Shown here piece after piece: positions 13,408 to 21,315 of a stretch of 22,594 bases of DNA. Below the pieces are notes generated by a model. It ran no database searches. It saw only the letters and a list, made by a program, of their open reading frames with translations, and was not told where the DNA came from. Every line of letters starts with the position of its first letter. The first letter of the stretch is position 1. Location of the stretch: NCBI GenBank assembly GCA_024233215.1, contig JACKPW010000044.1, positions 1 to 22,594 on the forward strand, in the 5' to 3' direction. This stretch comes from Verrucomicrobiales bacterium. Lineage in GTDB: Bacteria > Verrucomicrobiota > Verrucomicrobiia > Limisphaerales > J093. Both the position numbers and the translations under genes were made by a program.

Positions 13408-15609
13408 TCATACCGCCCCCGCCAGTTTGCGCCCGGTCCAGAACACGCCCAGGAGCAACACCAGGAAGCCGCCCCAGAACGGGTGTGCCCAGATGCGCGT
13501 CCGGTGGATCGTCGGCTCCGGCTCGGGCAGGGTGGCCAGGTAATCCAGCAGGCTGCGCACATCCGCCACCGGCACCACGCGACCGCCGGTGACGGCGGCA
13601 ATCTCCTCCAGAACGTCAAAACGCGCCAGCCGCCCCTGCCGCTCGCGGTTGAGGCCCTGCACCGAAAGACCGGTCTCCACCTCCGCACCGGTTTCCGAGC
13701 ACGTCGCCAGGAGACGGTATTCCCCGGGCTCCTTGGGAACGAACGACCCGACGAACAATCCCCAGGCATCCTCCTCGCCGGGCTGCAGGCGGATGGTCCG
13801 GGTCCTTCCGGAAGGGGCAATGGCCTGCACCACCACGGACCCCTCATTGAGCGGGCCGCCGGCCGCATCCAGGACGTTGGCATTCAGGGTCACGACATCA
13901 TCCACCCGGGGCCGGTCCGGCGAGTAGAACAGCCGGATCGATTCCCCCTTCGCCATCTGACGCTGATAGGCCATCCAACGGGCCACCTGACCCCAGAACC
14001 GGTAGTGATACTTGTCCTCGACGCCTTCCCGCCAGCGCCAGGCACTGTCCGTCCCCATGAACAGCACCTTGCCCGTGCCGTAGGTCTTCGTGACGATCAG
14101 CGGCACGCGACCGGATTCCGTCGCCTCCCGGTCATGCACCGCGAGTACTTCGGCCCCGGCCTTGGCCCGCTGCACGGCGGCGTACCAATGGAAACCCGGC
14201 AGCTTGCTCCAGATCTCGGCGTTGTCCTCATCCGCCTCGGCCAGTCGCGTCAACAGGCTGCGTTGACCGGCCTGGGTCAGCGAGAAGCGCCCCTCAAGAC
14301 TGGAGCCGATCCCGCCCGGCCGGGCCTCGTCAAGCACGACGGGGCACAACTCACCGAGGGGACTCGCCGCCAATGACGCCTGCCGCCCGTAGCGCCCCGG
14401 AATGAACACCAACCCGGCGGCCTGCGCGCTGACCAACTGGCGAAGCTCCCGCGTGTTTTCGGTCGTGAGCTGTTTCGGTTCCACCCCGACATCCCCGAGA
14501 ATCACAACATCGTACCGGCTCAGTTCGCTGGTCGCCGGGAAGCGGTCGATGTAAGTGCGGCCGCCGCCGACCTCCGGGAGTTCCGGGTGGAAGAGCAGAC
14601 AGGTGACCTCCACCCCCGGGTCGCGCTCCAGGGCGTTGCGCAGGTAGCGATATTCCCAGCGCGGATAGGATTCGATGACCAGGATGCGCAATTGCTCCTG
14701 CCGAACCGAGATGGGCGCAACGATCTCGTTGTTCTCCGCCACGACCTCGCCGGGATCCTTCGGCACGCGCAACGTCAGGGTGTGGTCCCCGGTGGTGGTC
14801 GGGGTCCAGACCATGTTCTCCTGCGCCTGCCCCATGGCGGGCACGCGAATCTGTTTCGTGATCGCCGGCTCGCCGTCGATTTGCAGGGTCATGGTCACGT
14901 CCCGATCCTGGCCCAGGCTGCTGCGGACCACAAACGGGATGCGCAGCGGCTTGTTCGCCACACCGAAGGTCGGGGCATCCATGCTCGCCAGTTCGAGGTC
15001 GGGCAGCGGCGAGCGGCTTCCCACCCCCACGGCAAACACCGGGACCTGTCTCATGCGAAACCGCGTGGCCGCCTCCACCGGCGGCCGGCCGACGTTCCAG
15101 TCGCCATCGGACAACACCACCACTCCGCGCAGGTTCCGATGGTTCGCAAGCACCTGGGTCAGCCCGGCGTTCAAGTCCGTGCCTTCCTCCGGAGGCTCCA
15201 GTTCCGAGGAAAAGGGTTCGAACACCACGTTCAGCCTCGCGTTCGCCGGCTTCCACAAATCCGGTGACAACAATGGCTCGAGGGTCTCCGCCCGGCTCCG
15301 GGCTTCCGTTCCGCCGCCCGTGCCATCGACCACGTCGCGGGTCTTCATGCTGTTTGACCGATCCCAGAGCACCGCCAGGGTGGGTTGCTGATCAGGCCTG
15401 CGGGTCTCCAGCCATTCCGGTTGACAAAGGGTGACCAGGATCAACCCCACCAATCCCAACCGCAGCAGTTCCAACCAACCGACCACCCTGCGGTAACCGC
15501 TCCGACGCCACGCCAGCCAGCACAACACCCCTGTCGTCAGCAGCAGGACGACGCCCAGGATCACGGCGGGGCCGTTGGGCAGGAATGAAATGCCGTGCGG
15601 ATCCTGCAT
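13408..15609 (-). CDS. Membrane VWA protein with glutamine-amidotransferase-like domain
   Basis: 733 residues. ATG 15609 overlaps the previous stop as TGATG, with AGGTG directly upstream. Seen: two N-terminal membrane helices (13-33, 45-62) and a von Willebrand A domain with a complete MIDAS: DRSNS at 83-87, the Thr in GTDLNAGL, and the Asp in VVVLSDGDWN. Next come a beta-sandwich region (NKPLRIPFVVRSSLG, HTLTLRVPKDPGEVVAENN), an amidotransferase-like alpha/beta domain of about 280-500 residues (LRILVIESYPRWEYRYLRNALE, YDVVILGDVG, YGTGKVLFMGTDSAW), another beta domain, and a C-terminal membrane helix (HPFWGGFLVLLLGVFW). No Cys-His-Glu catalytic triad is evident in the amidotransferase-like part, so it is probably non-catalytic. 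The protein most likely presents its VWA and sensor-like domains outside the membrane. Confidence 0.87.
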   Translation of the reverse strand: MQDPHGISFLPNGPAVILGVVLLLTTGVLCWLAWRRSGYRRVVGWLELLRLGLVGLILVTLCQPEWLETRRPDQQPTLAVLWDRSNSMKTRDVVDGTGGGTEARSRAETLEPLLSPDLWKPANARLNVVFEPFSSELEPPEEGTDLNAGLTQVLANHRNLRGVVVLSDGDWNVGRPPVEAATRFRMRQVPVFAVGVGSRSPLPDLELASMDAPTFGVANKPLRIPFVVRSSLGQDRDVTMTLQIDGEPAITKQIRVPAMGQAQENMVWTPTTTGDHTLTLRVPKDPGEVVAENNEIVAPISVRQEQLRILVIESYPRWEYRYLRNALERDPGVEVTCLLFHPELPEVGGGRTYIDRFPATSELSRYDVVILGDVGVEPKQLTTENTRELRQLVSAQAAGLVFIPGRYGRQASLAASPLGELCPVVLDEARPGGIGSSLEGRFSLTQAGQRSLLTRLAEADEDNAEIWSKLPGFHWYAAVQRAKAGAEVLAVHDREATESGRVPLIVTKTYGTGKVLFMGTDSAWRWREGVEDKYHYRFWGQVARWMAYQRQMAKGESIRLFYSPDRPRVDDVVTLNANVLDAAGGPLNEGSVVVQAIAPSGRTRTIRLQPGEEDAWGLFVGSFVPKEPGEYRLLATCSETGAEVETGLSVQGLNRERQGRLARFDVLEEIAAVTGGRVVPVADVRSLLDYLATLPEPEPTIHRTRIWAHPFWGGFLVLLLGVFWTGRKLAGAV

Positions 15610-17654
15610 CACCTGGAATCCCGGACCGCCCCGCCCACCGGGGCGAAATCGCTGAACCGCCTCGCCTCGACCCGCCGGCCGGGCAGGCACAATGCCGCCT
15701 CCAAGATCAAGGCCAGCATCATCGCCACGAGGAACGCCCGCCAGATCTCGCGGGCCAACGGCGACACACTGCCCACGGCATCGTCAATGCGCTGGAAGGT
15801 CACACCGGCGAACAACCCCTCCACCGTGCCGCTGGGAGTGACGCCGGCCTCATCCTCGGCCGCCCCCCGGTTCACCGCCGCCCAATAATCGCCGCTCCGA
15901 TATACCCCGGCCCGCAGCCCCCACTCGGAAACGGAGGGACCATCCTCCGTCGGCGCCACCAACTCCCACGGTTCGTGATCCGCCAGGGCGTCCGTCGACG
16001 CATCGCGTTGTGAGGCCGCCGCCAACGATCGACTGCCCTCCGCCAACGCCCTTTGCAGCAGGGCGTAGAAGACCACGGCATCGCGTTCGAGCGACGAAAA
16101 CTGCGCGGTCGGCAGGGTGGTGCAGAAGTACGCACCCCCCCGCGTCGTGGGCACCCGGACCAGCAGGGGATGTTCGTCCTCATACCGCGCCAGCACGGTC
16201 CCGCGGCTTTCCAAAGCGCAAAGCCGATACGTGTTGAGTTCATCCAGCGGCAGGGCCTCTCCACTCCCCACGTGGGCCAGCAGGTCCGCATCGCCGCGCC
16301 ACCAGGATACCCGGGCCGGTTCGGTTCGCACCGGCTGCCAGTTGCCCCAGCGCGATCCGAACATCTCTGCGCCATTCCCATCGGCTTGCCCCGGCGGAAA
16401 GAACAGGACCAGGCGACCGTCCTCCACGAATTGCCCGATCTGGTCCGCCACCAACCCGTCCGGCAACGAGGCCTGCCAGACGAGCAACCCCGTGTGTTCC
16501 CAGTCGATCTCCCCGGCCCGCGACGGCGGCAGTACCCCGGTACTGTGCTGCAGCCCCGGCTCGGTCGGAATCGACAACGCCAGGCGAAAGGCCTCCCCCG
16601 CGCGGGGATCCTCGGCCACCACCACCGCGCGGCGCGCCGGAGGTTCGGAAAAGACGAAGTAGAAGCGGTTGTCCTGGAGGTTCGAGTCGCCCGGCACGGA
16701 AACCGATCCCCACCCCGCCCGGAGCCCCGTCCCGATGGGGATGCGATGCCCCTGCAGCAGGGCCTCGCGGGCATCCAGGTCCATCTCCATCACCGAACGC
16801 ACCTCATCCACCTCGAACTCCAACGGGACCTGCCGGGGAACGACCTCGGCCTGGCTGTTCACCCCGGTCGCGGTCAGCGAGACATCCAGCAGCAGTTCAG
16901 CCTCGTCGCCCCGTTGCCGGCGTCTCACATTCGCCACCCGGACGGCCACGTTGTCCACCGCCAGTGCCGGATAGGAGAGCAGGAAGACGCGGACCCCCTT
17001 CATGCCAACCAACCGGTCGCGAATGGCGGACCAACGTCCACTCTCGGCGTCCCAGTCGTTCGCCCCGAGGTCCGAGCAAATCCACAGGTCCGCCCGGCCG
17101 GCGTCATTGGCATCCAGGTAGGCCAGGGCGCGTTCGATCATCGCCGGCAGATTGGCACTCGTGGCTGTTGCCGCGGTGAAGGGCAAGTCCGGCAGGGCCC
17201 GGGGTGATTCCACCGCCTGGGGCTCCCCGCCGACGCTGTCGATCAACACCAACCGCCCGCCATCACGACGATTGTCAAGCAGTTGAGCGAGCTTCCGCAG
17301 CGCCGTGGACCGCTTGGATTCGCCGGTCTGCAGGTCCTGGGTCTCCATGCTCGCCGAGCGATCAAGCAGGATCAGGGTGGCGTCGGGCTTGGTCATGCCG
17401 AGTCCGCCCCAACCGCCGCTGGCGAGGGGGCGGCTCAACGCAAAAACCAGCGCCGCAATCGCCAGCATCCGCATCAGCATGATGAGGAAATACCGCAACC
17501 GCGCCATGCCCTGGTTCATCCGCTTGGCGCTCAGCAGGAAAAGCATCGCTCCCCAAGGCACGCTCCGGTGCCGCCGCTGGTTGATCAGATGAATCACCAG
17601 GGGCAGCGCGATCAACGGCAACCCGAGCAGCAACCATGGCTGAAGGAAACTCAC
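15609..17654 (-). CDS. BatA-like membrane VWA protein
   Basis: 681 residues starting at GTG 17654, which shares its first base with the preceding TAG (TAGTG) and has GGAGG five bases upstream. Residues 1-76 match the aerotolerance-regulator N-terminal (BatA) domain: FLQPWLLLGLPLIALPLVIHLINQRRHR, a short loop, then a second helix LIMLMRMLAIAALVFALSRPL. A VWA domain follows from about 92 with DRSAS (98-102), and later ICSDLGANDW. The middle contains beta-rich and alpha/beta regions (ARRAVVVAEDPRAGEAF, DGRLVLFFPPGQADG), and the C-terminus has a membrane helix (AFLVAMMLALILEAALCL). It has no catalytic motif. In the Bat/MoxR systems such proteins are metal-dependent interaction partners of the AAA+ ATPase; the specific client here is unknown. 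Confidence 0.87.
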   Translation of the reverse strand: MSFLQPWLLLGLPLIALPLVIHLINQRRHRSVPWGAMLFLLSAKRMNQGMARLRYFLIMLMRMLAIAALVFALSRPLASGGWGGLGMTKPDATLILLDRSASMETQDLQTGESKRSTALRKLAQLLDNRRDGGRLVLIDSVGGEPQAVESPRALPDLPFTAATATSANLPAMIERALAYLDANDAGRADLWICSDLGANDWDAESGRWSAIRDRLVGMKGVRVFLLSYPALAVDNVAVRVANVRRRQRGDEAELLLDVSLTATGVNSQAEVVPRQVPLEFEVDEVRSVMEMDLDAREALLQGHRIPIGTGLRAGWGSVSVPGDSNLQDNRFYFVFSEPPARRAVVVAEDPRAGEAFRLALSIPTEPGLQHSTGVLPPSRAGEIDWEHTGLLVWQASLPDGLVADQIGQFVEDGRLVLFFPPGQADGNGAEMFGSRWGNWQPVRTEPARVSWWRGDADLLAHVGSGEALPLDELNTYRLCALESRGTVLARYEDEHPLLVRVPTTRGGAYFCTTLPTAQFSSLERDAVVFYALLQRALAEGSRSLAAASQRDASTDALADHEPWELVAPTEDGPSVSEWGLRAGVYRSGDYWAAVNRGAAEDEAGVTPSGTVEGLFAGVTFQRIDDAVGSVSPLAREIWRAFLVAMMLALILEAALCLPGRRVEARRFSDFAPVGGAVRDSR

Positions 17655-18568
17655 TACGCCCTCCGCTTCGGTTTTCTCCCAATCAGGAACCGCGCCAGGA
17701 CCGGTTCCACGGGATCCCGCAGGTTGACGCGGTGATAGTCCACCGCCGCTTCACGCATCACCGTGCCCAACGCGGCCAGGTAATCCGTGATCGCCTGGCG
17801 ATATTGCCGGCCCATCAGGACGGGATCGGTCATGATCGGCGCGCCACCCTCGAGGTCCACGAAACGCGTCGGGCGATCGAAATCAAAGTCGATTTCGCTC
17901 TGGTCCAGCAGGTGCAGCACGGCCACGTCATGCTTCCGAAAGCGCAGGTGCTGGAAGCAGTCCTTGAGGGTTGCCGGCTCAAGAAACAGGTCGGACAACA
18001 CCACCACGAGGGCGCGTTGGGAAATGTTCTCGGCGGCTTCGTGAAGGCATTCCGCGAGTCCAGTCTCCCCCCCGGCCTTCATCGCCGCCAGATGATCCAG
18101 CACCACGCGCAGGTGGGCGGCGTTGCGCTTCGGTGAAATGGCGGTATGGAACTTCGTCCCCGCACCGTAAAGGCCGACGGCATCGCCCTGACGGGAGGCA
18201 AGGTAGGCCAGCGTGCCCGCGAGCGAACGGCTCAATTCGAGCTTGGACACCCCCCCAGCCGCGAAGTTCAGGGAACCGCTGGTGTCGACGATGAGGCAGA
18301 GGCGGAGATTCGTGTCCGCCTCGAATTCTTTCATGTAATACCGATTGGACCGACCCCAGGCCCGCCAGTCCAGCCGGCGGGTGTCGTCGCCGGGCACGTA
18401 TTTCCGATACTCGGCAAACTCCAGACTGGACCCGCGAATGGGGCTGCGATGATGGCCGGAGACATTCCCGATCATCGGCATCCGCGCGTGCAACCCGAGC
18501 CCCGACAGGCGCGCCAGCACCTTGGGGTCGATGAAGCGATGTTGCGGGCTGGCCGGACCGGACACCAC
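17654..18568 (-). CDS. DUF58 domain protein
   Basis: 304 residues from GTG 18568, four bases after the moxR stop, with GGAGG nine bases upstream (inside the end of moxR). It shows the DUF58 signature strongly: GHHRSPIRGSSLEFAEYRKYVPGDDTRRLDWRAWGRSNRYYMKEFEADTN in residues 38-87 (quoted as key segments GHHRSPIRG, EFAEYRKY, PGDDTRRLDWRAW and YYMKEFEADT). A VWA-like fold follows with DTSGS at 95-99, the Thr in GGETGLAECL and the Asp in VVVLSDLF, so the MIDAS is intact. No membrane helix is seen; it is probably cytoplasmic. MoxR ATPase plus DUF58 is a widespread pair, and the coupling here fits a working complex. Confidence 0.93.
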   Translation of the reverse strand: MVSGPASPQHRFIDPKVLARLSGLGLHARMPMIGNVSGHHRSPIRGSSLEFAEYRKYVPGDDTRRLDWRAWGRSNRYYMKEFEADTNLRLCLIVDTSGSLNFAAGGVSKLELSRSLAGTLAYLASRQGDAVGLYGAGTKFHTAISPKRNAAHLRVVLDHLAAMKAGGETGLAECLHEAAENISQRALVVVLSDLFLEPATLKDCFQHLRFRKHDVAVLHLLDQSEIDFDFDRPTRFVDLEGGAPIMTDPVLMGRQYRQAITDYLAALGTVMREAAVDYHRVNLRDPVEPVLARFLIGRKPKRRA

Positions 18569-18572
18569 GGGG

Positions 18573-19592
18573 TCAACCCTCCTTCACCAGCTCATCCACC
18601 AGGCGGCGAACCACCTGCCGGCTGTTGATGCCCTCGGACTCGGCCGCAAACGAGGTGATCACCCGGTGCATCAACACCGGCTCCGCCAGCGTCACCACGT
18701 CCTCGAGTCGCACCATGTAACTGCCCAGCAAGGCCGCCCGGGATTTCGCGCCCAGGATCAGGTACTGCACCGCGCGGGGACCCGCCCCCCAACTCACCAG
18801 CGGCTTGAGCCATTCCGGCGCCTCGAGATCGGACGGACGCGTCCGACGCACCAGGTGCGCGGCAAACTCGTAAATGTGATCCGGCACGGGCACCCGTCGG
18901 ACCAGGTCCTGAAATCCCTGCACCCGTTTGCCGTCGAGAATGTGCTCCAGTTGCGGCCGGTCCCCACCGGTGGTCGTGCGGGCGATGGCGATCTCCTCGT
19001 GCAATTCCGGGTAGGTCACCTCGACCATGAACATGAACCGGTCCAACTGGGCTTCCGGAAGCGGATAAGTCCCCTCCTGCTCGATGGGGTTTTGCGTCGC
19101 CAGCACGAAGAACGGTTCGTCGAGGGTAAACGAGTGGCCCGCCGCCGTGACCCGATGTTCCTGCATCGCCTCGAGCATGGCGGCCTGGGTCTTGGAGGGC
19201 GCCCGGTTGATCTCGTCCGCCAGCACGATGTTGGCGAAGACCGGTCCCTTGGCGAACTCGAACTCGCGGCGGCCGCTGGCCGATTCCTGCAGGATGTCGG
19301 TGCCGGTGATGTCCATCGGCATCAGGTCGGGGGTGAATTGGATCCGGCTGAAGCTCAGGTCCATGGTCTCGGCCAGGCAGCGGATCAACAGCGTCTTGGC
19401 CAGGCCCGGCACGCCCATCAGCAGCGCGTGCCCCCGGGCGAACAGGCAGATTGCCAACTGCTCGATCACCGCCTGCTGCCCCACAATCACCCGCGCCAGC
19501 GCATCGCGCATCAACTGGTAATCCTGTCGCAGCTCGTCAATCGCGGCCACATCGTCCGCCGCCATCTGCTCGCTCACCCGCGTCGTCGTCAT
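18573..19592 (-). CDS. moxR: MoxR-family AAA+ ATPase
   Basis: 339 residues from ATG 19592; a TTG two codons earlier and ATG at residue 10 are alternatives. Seen: Walker A GVPGLAKT (60-67), Walker B VLADEINRA (Asp126, Glu127), sensor 1 Asn in LATQNPIEQEGTYPLPEAQ (about 168), the arginine finger in AQLDRFMF (185), and sensor 2 GAGPR near the C-terminus. All catalytic elements are intact and the length is normal. MoxR ATPases act as chaperone-like remodellers, often on VWA-domain partners. This is the first gene of the cluster, with a 241-bp divergent intergenic region upstream. No clear ribosome binding site or promoter is visible there. Confidence 0.95.
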   Translation of the reverse strand: MTTTRVSEQMAADDVAAIDELRQDYQLMRDALARVIVGQQAVIEQLAICLFARGHALLMGVPGLAKTLLIRCLAETMDLSFSRIQFTPDLMPMDITGTDILQESASGRREFEFAKGPVFANIVLADEINRAPSKTQAAMLEAMQEHRVTAAGHSFTLDEPFFVLATQNPIEQEGTYPLPEAQLDRFMFMVEVTYPELHEEIAIARTTTGGDRPQLEHILDGKRVQGFQDLVRRVPVPDHIYEFAAHLVRRTRPSDLEAPEWLKPLVSWGAGPRAVQYLILGAKSRAALLGSYMVRLEDVVTLAEPVLMHRVITSFAAESEGINSRQVVRRLVDELVKEG

Positions 19593-19620
19593 AACCAAAG
19601 TCCAGTCCAGTCACCTCTCT

Positions 19621-19650
19621 GCGTTCATCCGCGTTCATCCGCGGTTTCAC
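19621..19650. repeat. Short tandem spacer repeat (GCGTTCATCC units)
   Basis: Two perfect copies of the 10-mer GCGTTCATCC (19621-19630, 19631-19640) followed by a degenerate third (GCGGTTTCAC). It lies about 30 bp upstream of moxR, in the divergent region 19593-19833. That region also holds a 6+6 palindrome CGCACC-C-GGTGCG at 19677-19689 and the direct repeat listed below, but no recognisable promoter. Confidence 0.5.
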
Positions 19651-19730
19651 GGCTCAACCCTCGATCCGCCCCCCCGCGCACCCGGTGCGGTGGCCGGAGG
19701 GCTTCGGGCGAAGAATCGCTGATCCCCGCC

Positions 19731-19850
19731 CCGGAGAACAGCCCAACCTGCGGGCCCAACCCGCGGGCAACGGCCAGCCCTCGCCCGAACCGCGGGATTG
19801 CCAGGTTTCACTCGCCGCGATACCGTGTGATCCATGAGACCACCCCGGCC
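19731..19850 (+). repeat. Direct repeat copy 1, upstream of and overlapping the DUF3160 start
   Basis: 120 bp that matches 22477-22594 at about 93% (eight mismatches and one 2-base gap by eye). It ends inside the first codons of the DUF3160 gene (ATGAGACCACCCCGGCC against ATGATACCACCCCGGCC). Sequence left of 19731 shows no similarity to the left flank of copy 2, so 19731 marks a sharp boundary. Confidence 0.93.
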
Positions 19851-21309
19851 CGCCAGGCTGCTTCTCGTCATCATGGCGACCGGCGCGTTCCCCTGTCCCG
19901 CCCAACCCTTGACAGACATGGAACTGCAACGGCACGCCGACTCCACCGACCTCCTGGTCCGGTTCCGCGGCCCGGTACACGAGCCCTTGCGGGTGCGGGT
20001 CCAGCGAAGCTCCGATCTCCGCAGTTGGGAGAACATCGGGGCGGTCTTCCACTTCGAGCCCGACGACCGGCAGAGCATGACGCTCCAATCGCCCGATGCC
20101 GGGCCCCAAGGCTTCTACCGCGCCTTCGTGCGACCGGAGCCGGAACTGCTGGCCACCGAACCGGAGGACGTCCTCGGGTATGCCGGCGAATTTGAGGATG
20201 CGTTGGCCGCGGTGGGCGACATGACCCTGCCGGAGTTCGCCGCCCGGTTCGACACCGCCGTCGAGTTTCTGCCGGAGGTCACCTGGGACGTCACCACGGC
20301 CGAGTACTATGACGAATTCACCCGCCCCCCCGACCCGCCCGTCAAGTGGAACGGTTACGGAGTTCCAATACCACTGCCCGACTATTCGCTGGCTCCCCGG
20401 GAAACGGAGTTCTTCCAGCGAAACGGGTTTGTCGTCTCGGAGCGGCTGGCCACCAACAGCTTTGCCCGGGTTTATCATGGCATCTACCTCCGGGACCTGC
20501 CGGTGCTCGTGACCAGCGATTCCATCCTGCATGCCTGGCACCGCTCCTACGACACCATGCTGTCCCAGTTCGAAGAGGCCTACCTCTACGACACGCTCCA
20601 GCGCCTGCTCGATGGCCTCGCGGCCGAGGTCCCCGAGGCTTGGGCGGATTACGGCACAGGGCCCCTCGGTGAGAGCATTCGTGATGCGGACTACTTCGTG
20701 GCGGTCGCCCGCTCCCTGCTCAGCGACGCCCAGGAACACACCACCACGGGACACGATGTGTTGGTTGCCCAGACACTCGCTGCCATCGAAGCCGGCGACA
20801 TGATCTACTTCAACCTGTTCGGTCGGATGGCGTCCAACCCGGAGAACCCACGGAACATCGTGGACTTCTCGCTGTTCAAAGTTCGCGGGCACTACGTGGA
20901 CTCGCCCCGCCTGCAGCGCTACTTCCAGGCCGTTACATGGTGCGGGCACATTGATCTGCGCGTGGCCGGCAATCCGGAGGAAGCGTCGCCGAGGGAATTG
21001 GGGACGGCACTGGTGCTTCACGACCTCGCTCAGCGGGCCGGTGTGCTGGCGCGCTGGCGCGACATCGACACGGTGATCCGAACGTTTGTCGGTCCCCCTG
21101 ACTCGATGGACCTCGACCAACTGGCCCGGTTCCTCGAGGCGGAAGGCATCGAGAGCCCGGGGGAAATCGCGACCCTCGCCGACCTTGAGTCCCTCCAGGA
21201 ACGGCTCGGCGACACCTCGCTCGGGCGGCAGTTGATCAACGCCCACAGTTACGCTCCGATGGCCGGCGATCAGATGCGCCTGCCCCGCTCGTTCACTCTG
21301 CTCGGGTAA
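19834..21309 (+). CDS. DUF3160 protein, N-terminal half (ends at an in-frame TAA)
   Basis: 491 residues from ATG 19834. Residues 1-24 look like a signal peptide (Arg-rich start, LLLVIMATGAF, then CPAQP). Residues 30-105 form a small beta domain of the kind common in verrucomicrobial secreted proteins (VQRSSDLRSWENIG ... GFYRAF). The DUF3160 core then begins: RNGFVVSERLATNSFARVYHG, DLPVLVTSDSILHAWHRSYD, FEEAYLYDTLQRLLDGL. The frame stops at TAA 21307-21309 within TLLG-stop-RFVPDSW, where the family normally continues with a glutamine (GQRF-like), so this is a truncated product as sequenced. No Shine-Dalgarno is visible. It is transcribed divergently from moxR. DUF3160 has no established biochemical function that I can name. 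Confidence 0.85.
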   Translation: MRPPRPARLLLVIMATGAFPCPAQPLTDMELQRHADSTDLLVRFRGPVHEPLRVRVQRSSDLRSWENIGAVFHFEPDDRQSMTLQSPDAGPQGFYRAFVRPEPELLATEPEDVLGYAGEFEDALAAVGDMTLPEFAARFDTAVEFLPEVTWDVTTAEYYDEFTRPPDPPVKWNGYGVPIPLPDYSLAPRETEFFQRNGFVVSERLATNSFARVYHGIYLRDLPVLVTSDSILHAWHRSYDTMLSQFEEAYLYDTLQRLLDGLAAEVPEAWADYGTGPLGESIRDADYFVAVARSLLSDAQEHTTTGHDVLVAQTLAAIEAGDMIYFNLFGRMASNPENPRNIVDFSLFKVRGHYVDSPRLQRYFQAVTWCGHIDLRVAGNPEEASPRELGTALVLHDLAQRAGVLARWRDIDTVIRTFVGPPDSMDLDQLARFLEAEGIESPGEIATLADLESLQERLGDTSLGRQLINAHSYAPMAGDQMRLPRSFTLLG

Positions 21310-21315
21310 CGATTC

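Noticed and set aside
13356..13883. N-terminal extension of the DUF4175-like gene to 13883
   Set aside because: It overlaps the end of the VWA/amidotransferase-like gene by hundreds of bases and is rich in Arg, Trp and Cys; ATG 13355 gives a normal N-terminus.
21307..21309. Stop recoding (selenocysteine or pyrrolysine) at the DUF3160 stop
   Set aside because: The codon is TAA, not TGA or TAG, and no recoding structure is evident; a point mutation is simpler.
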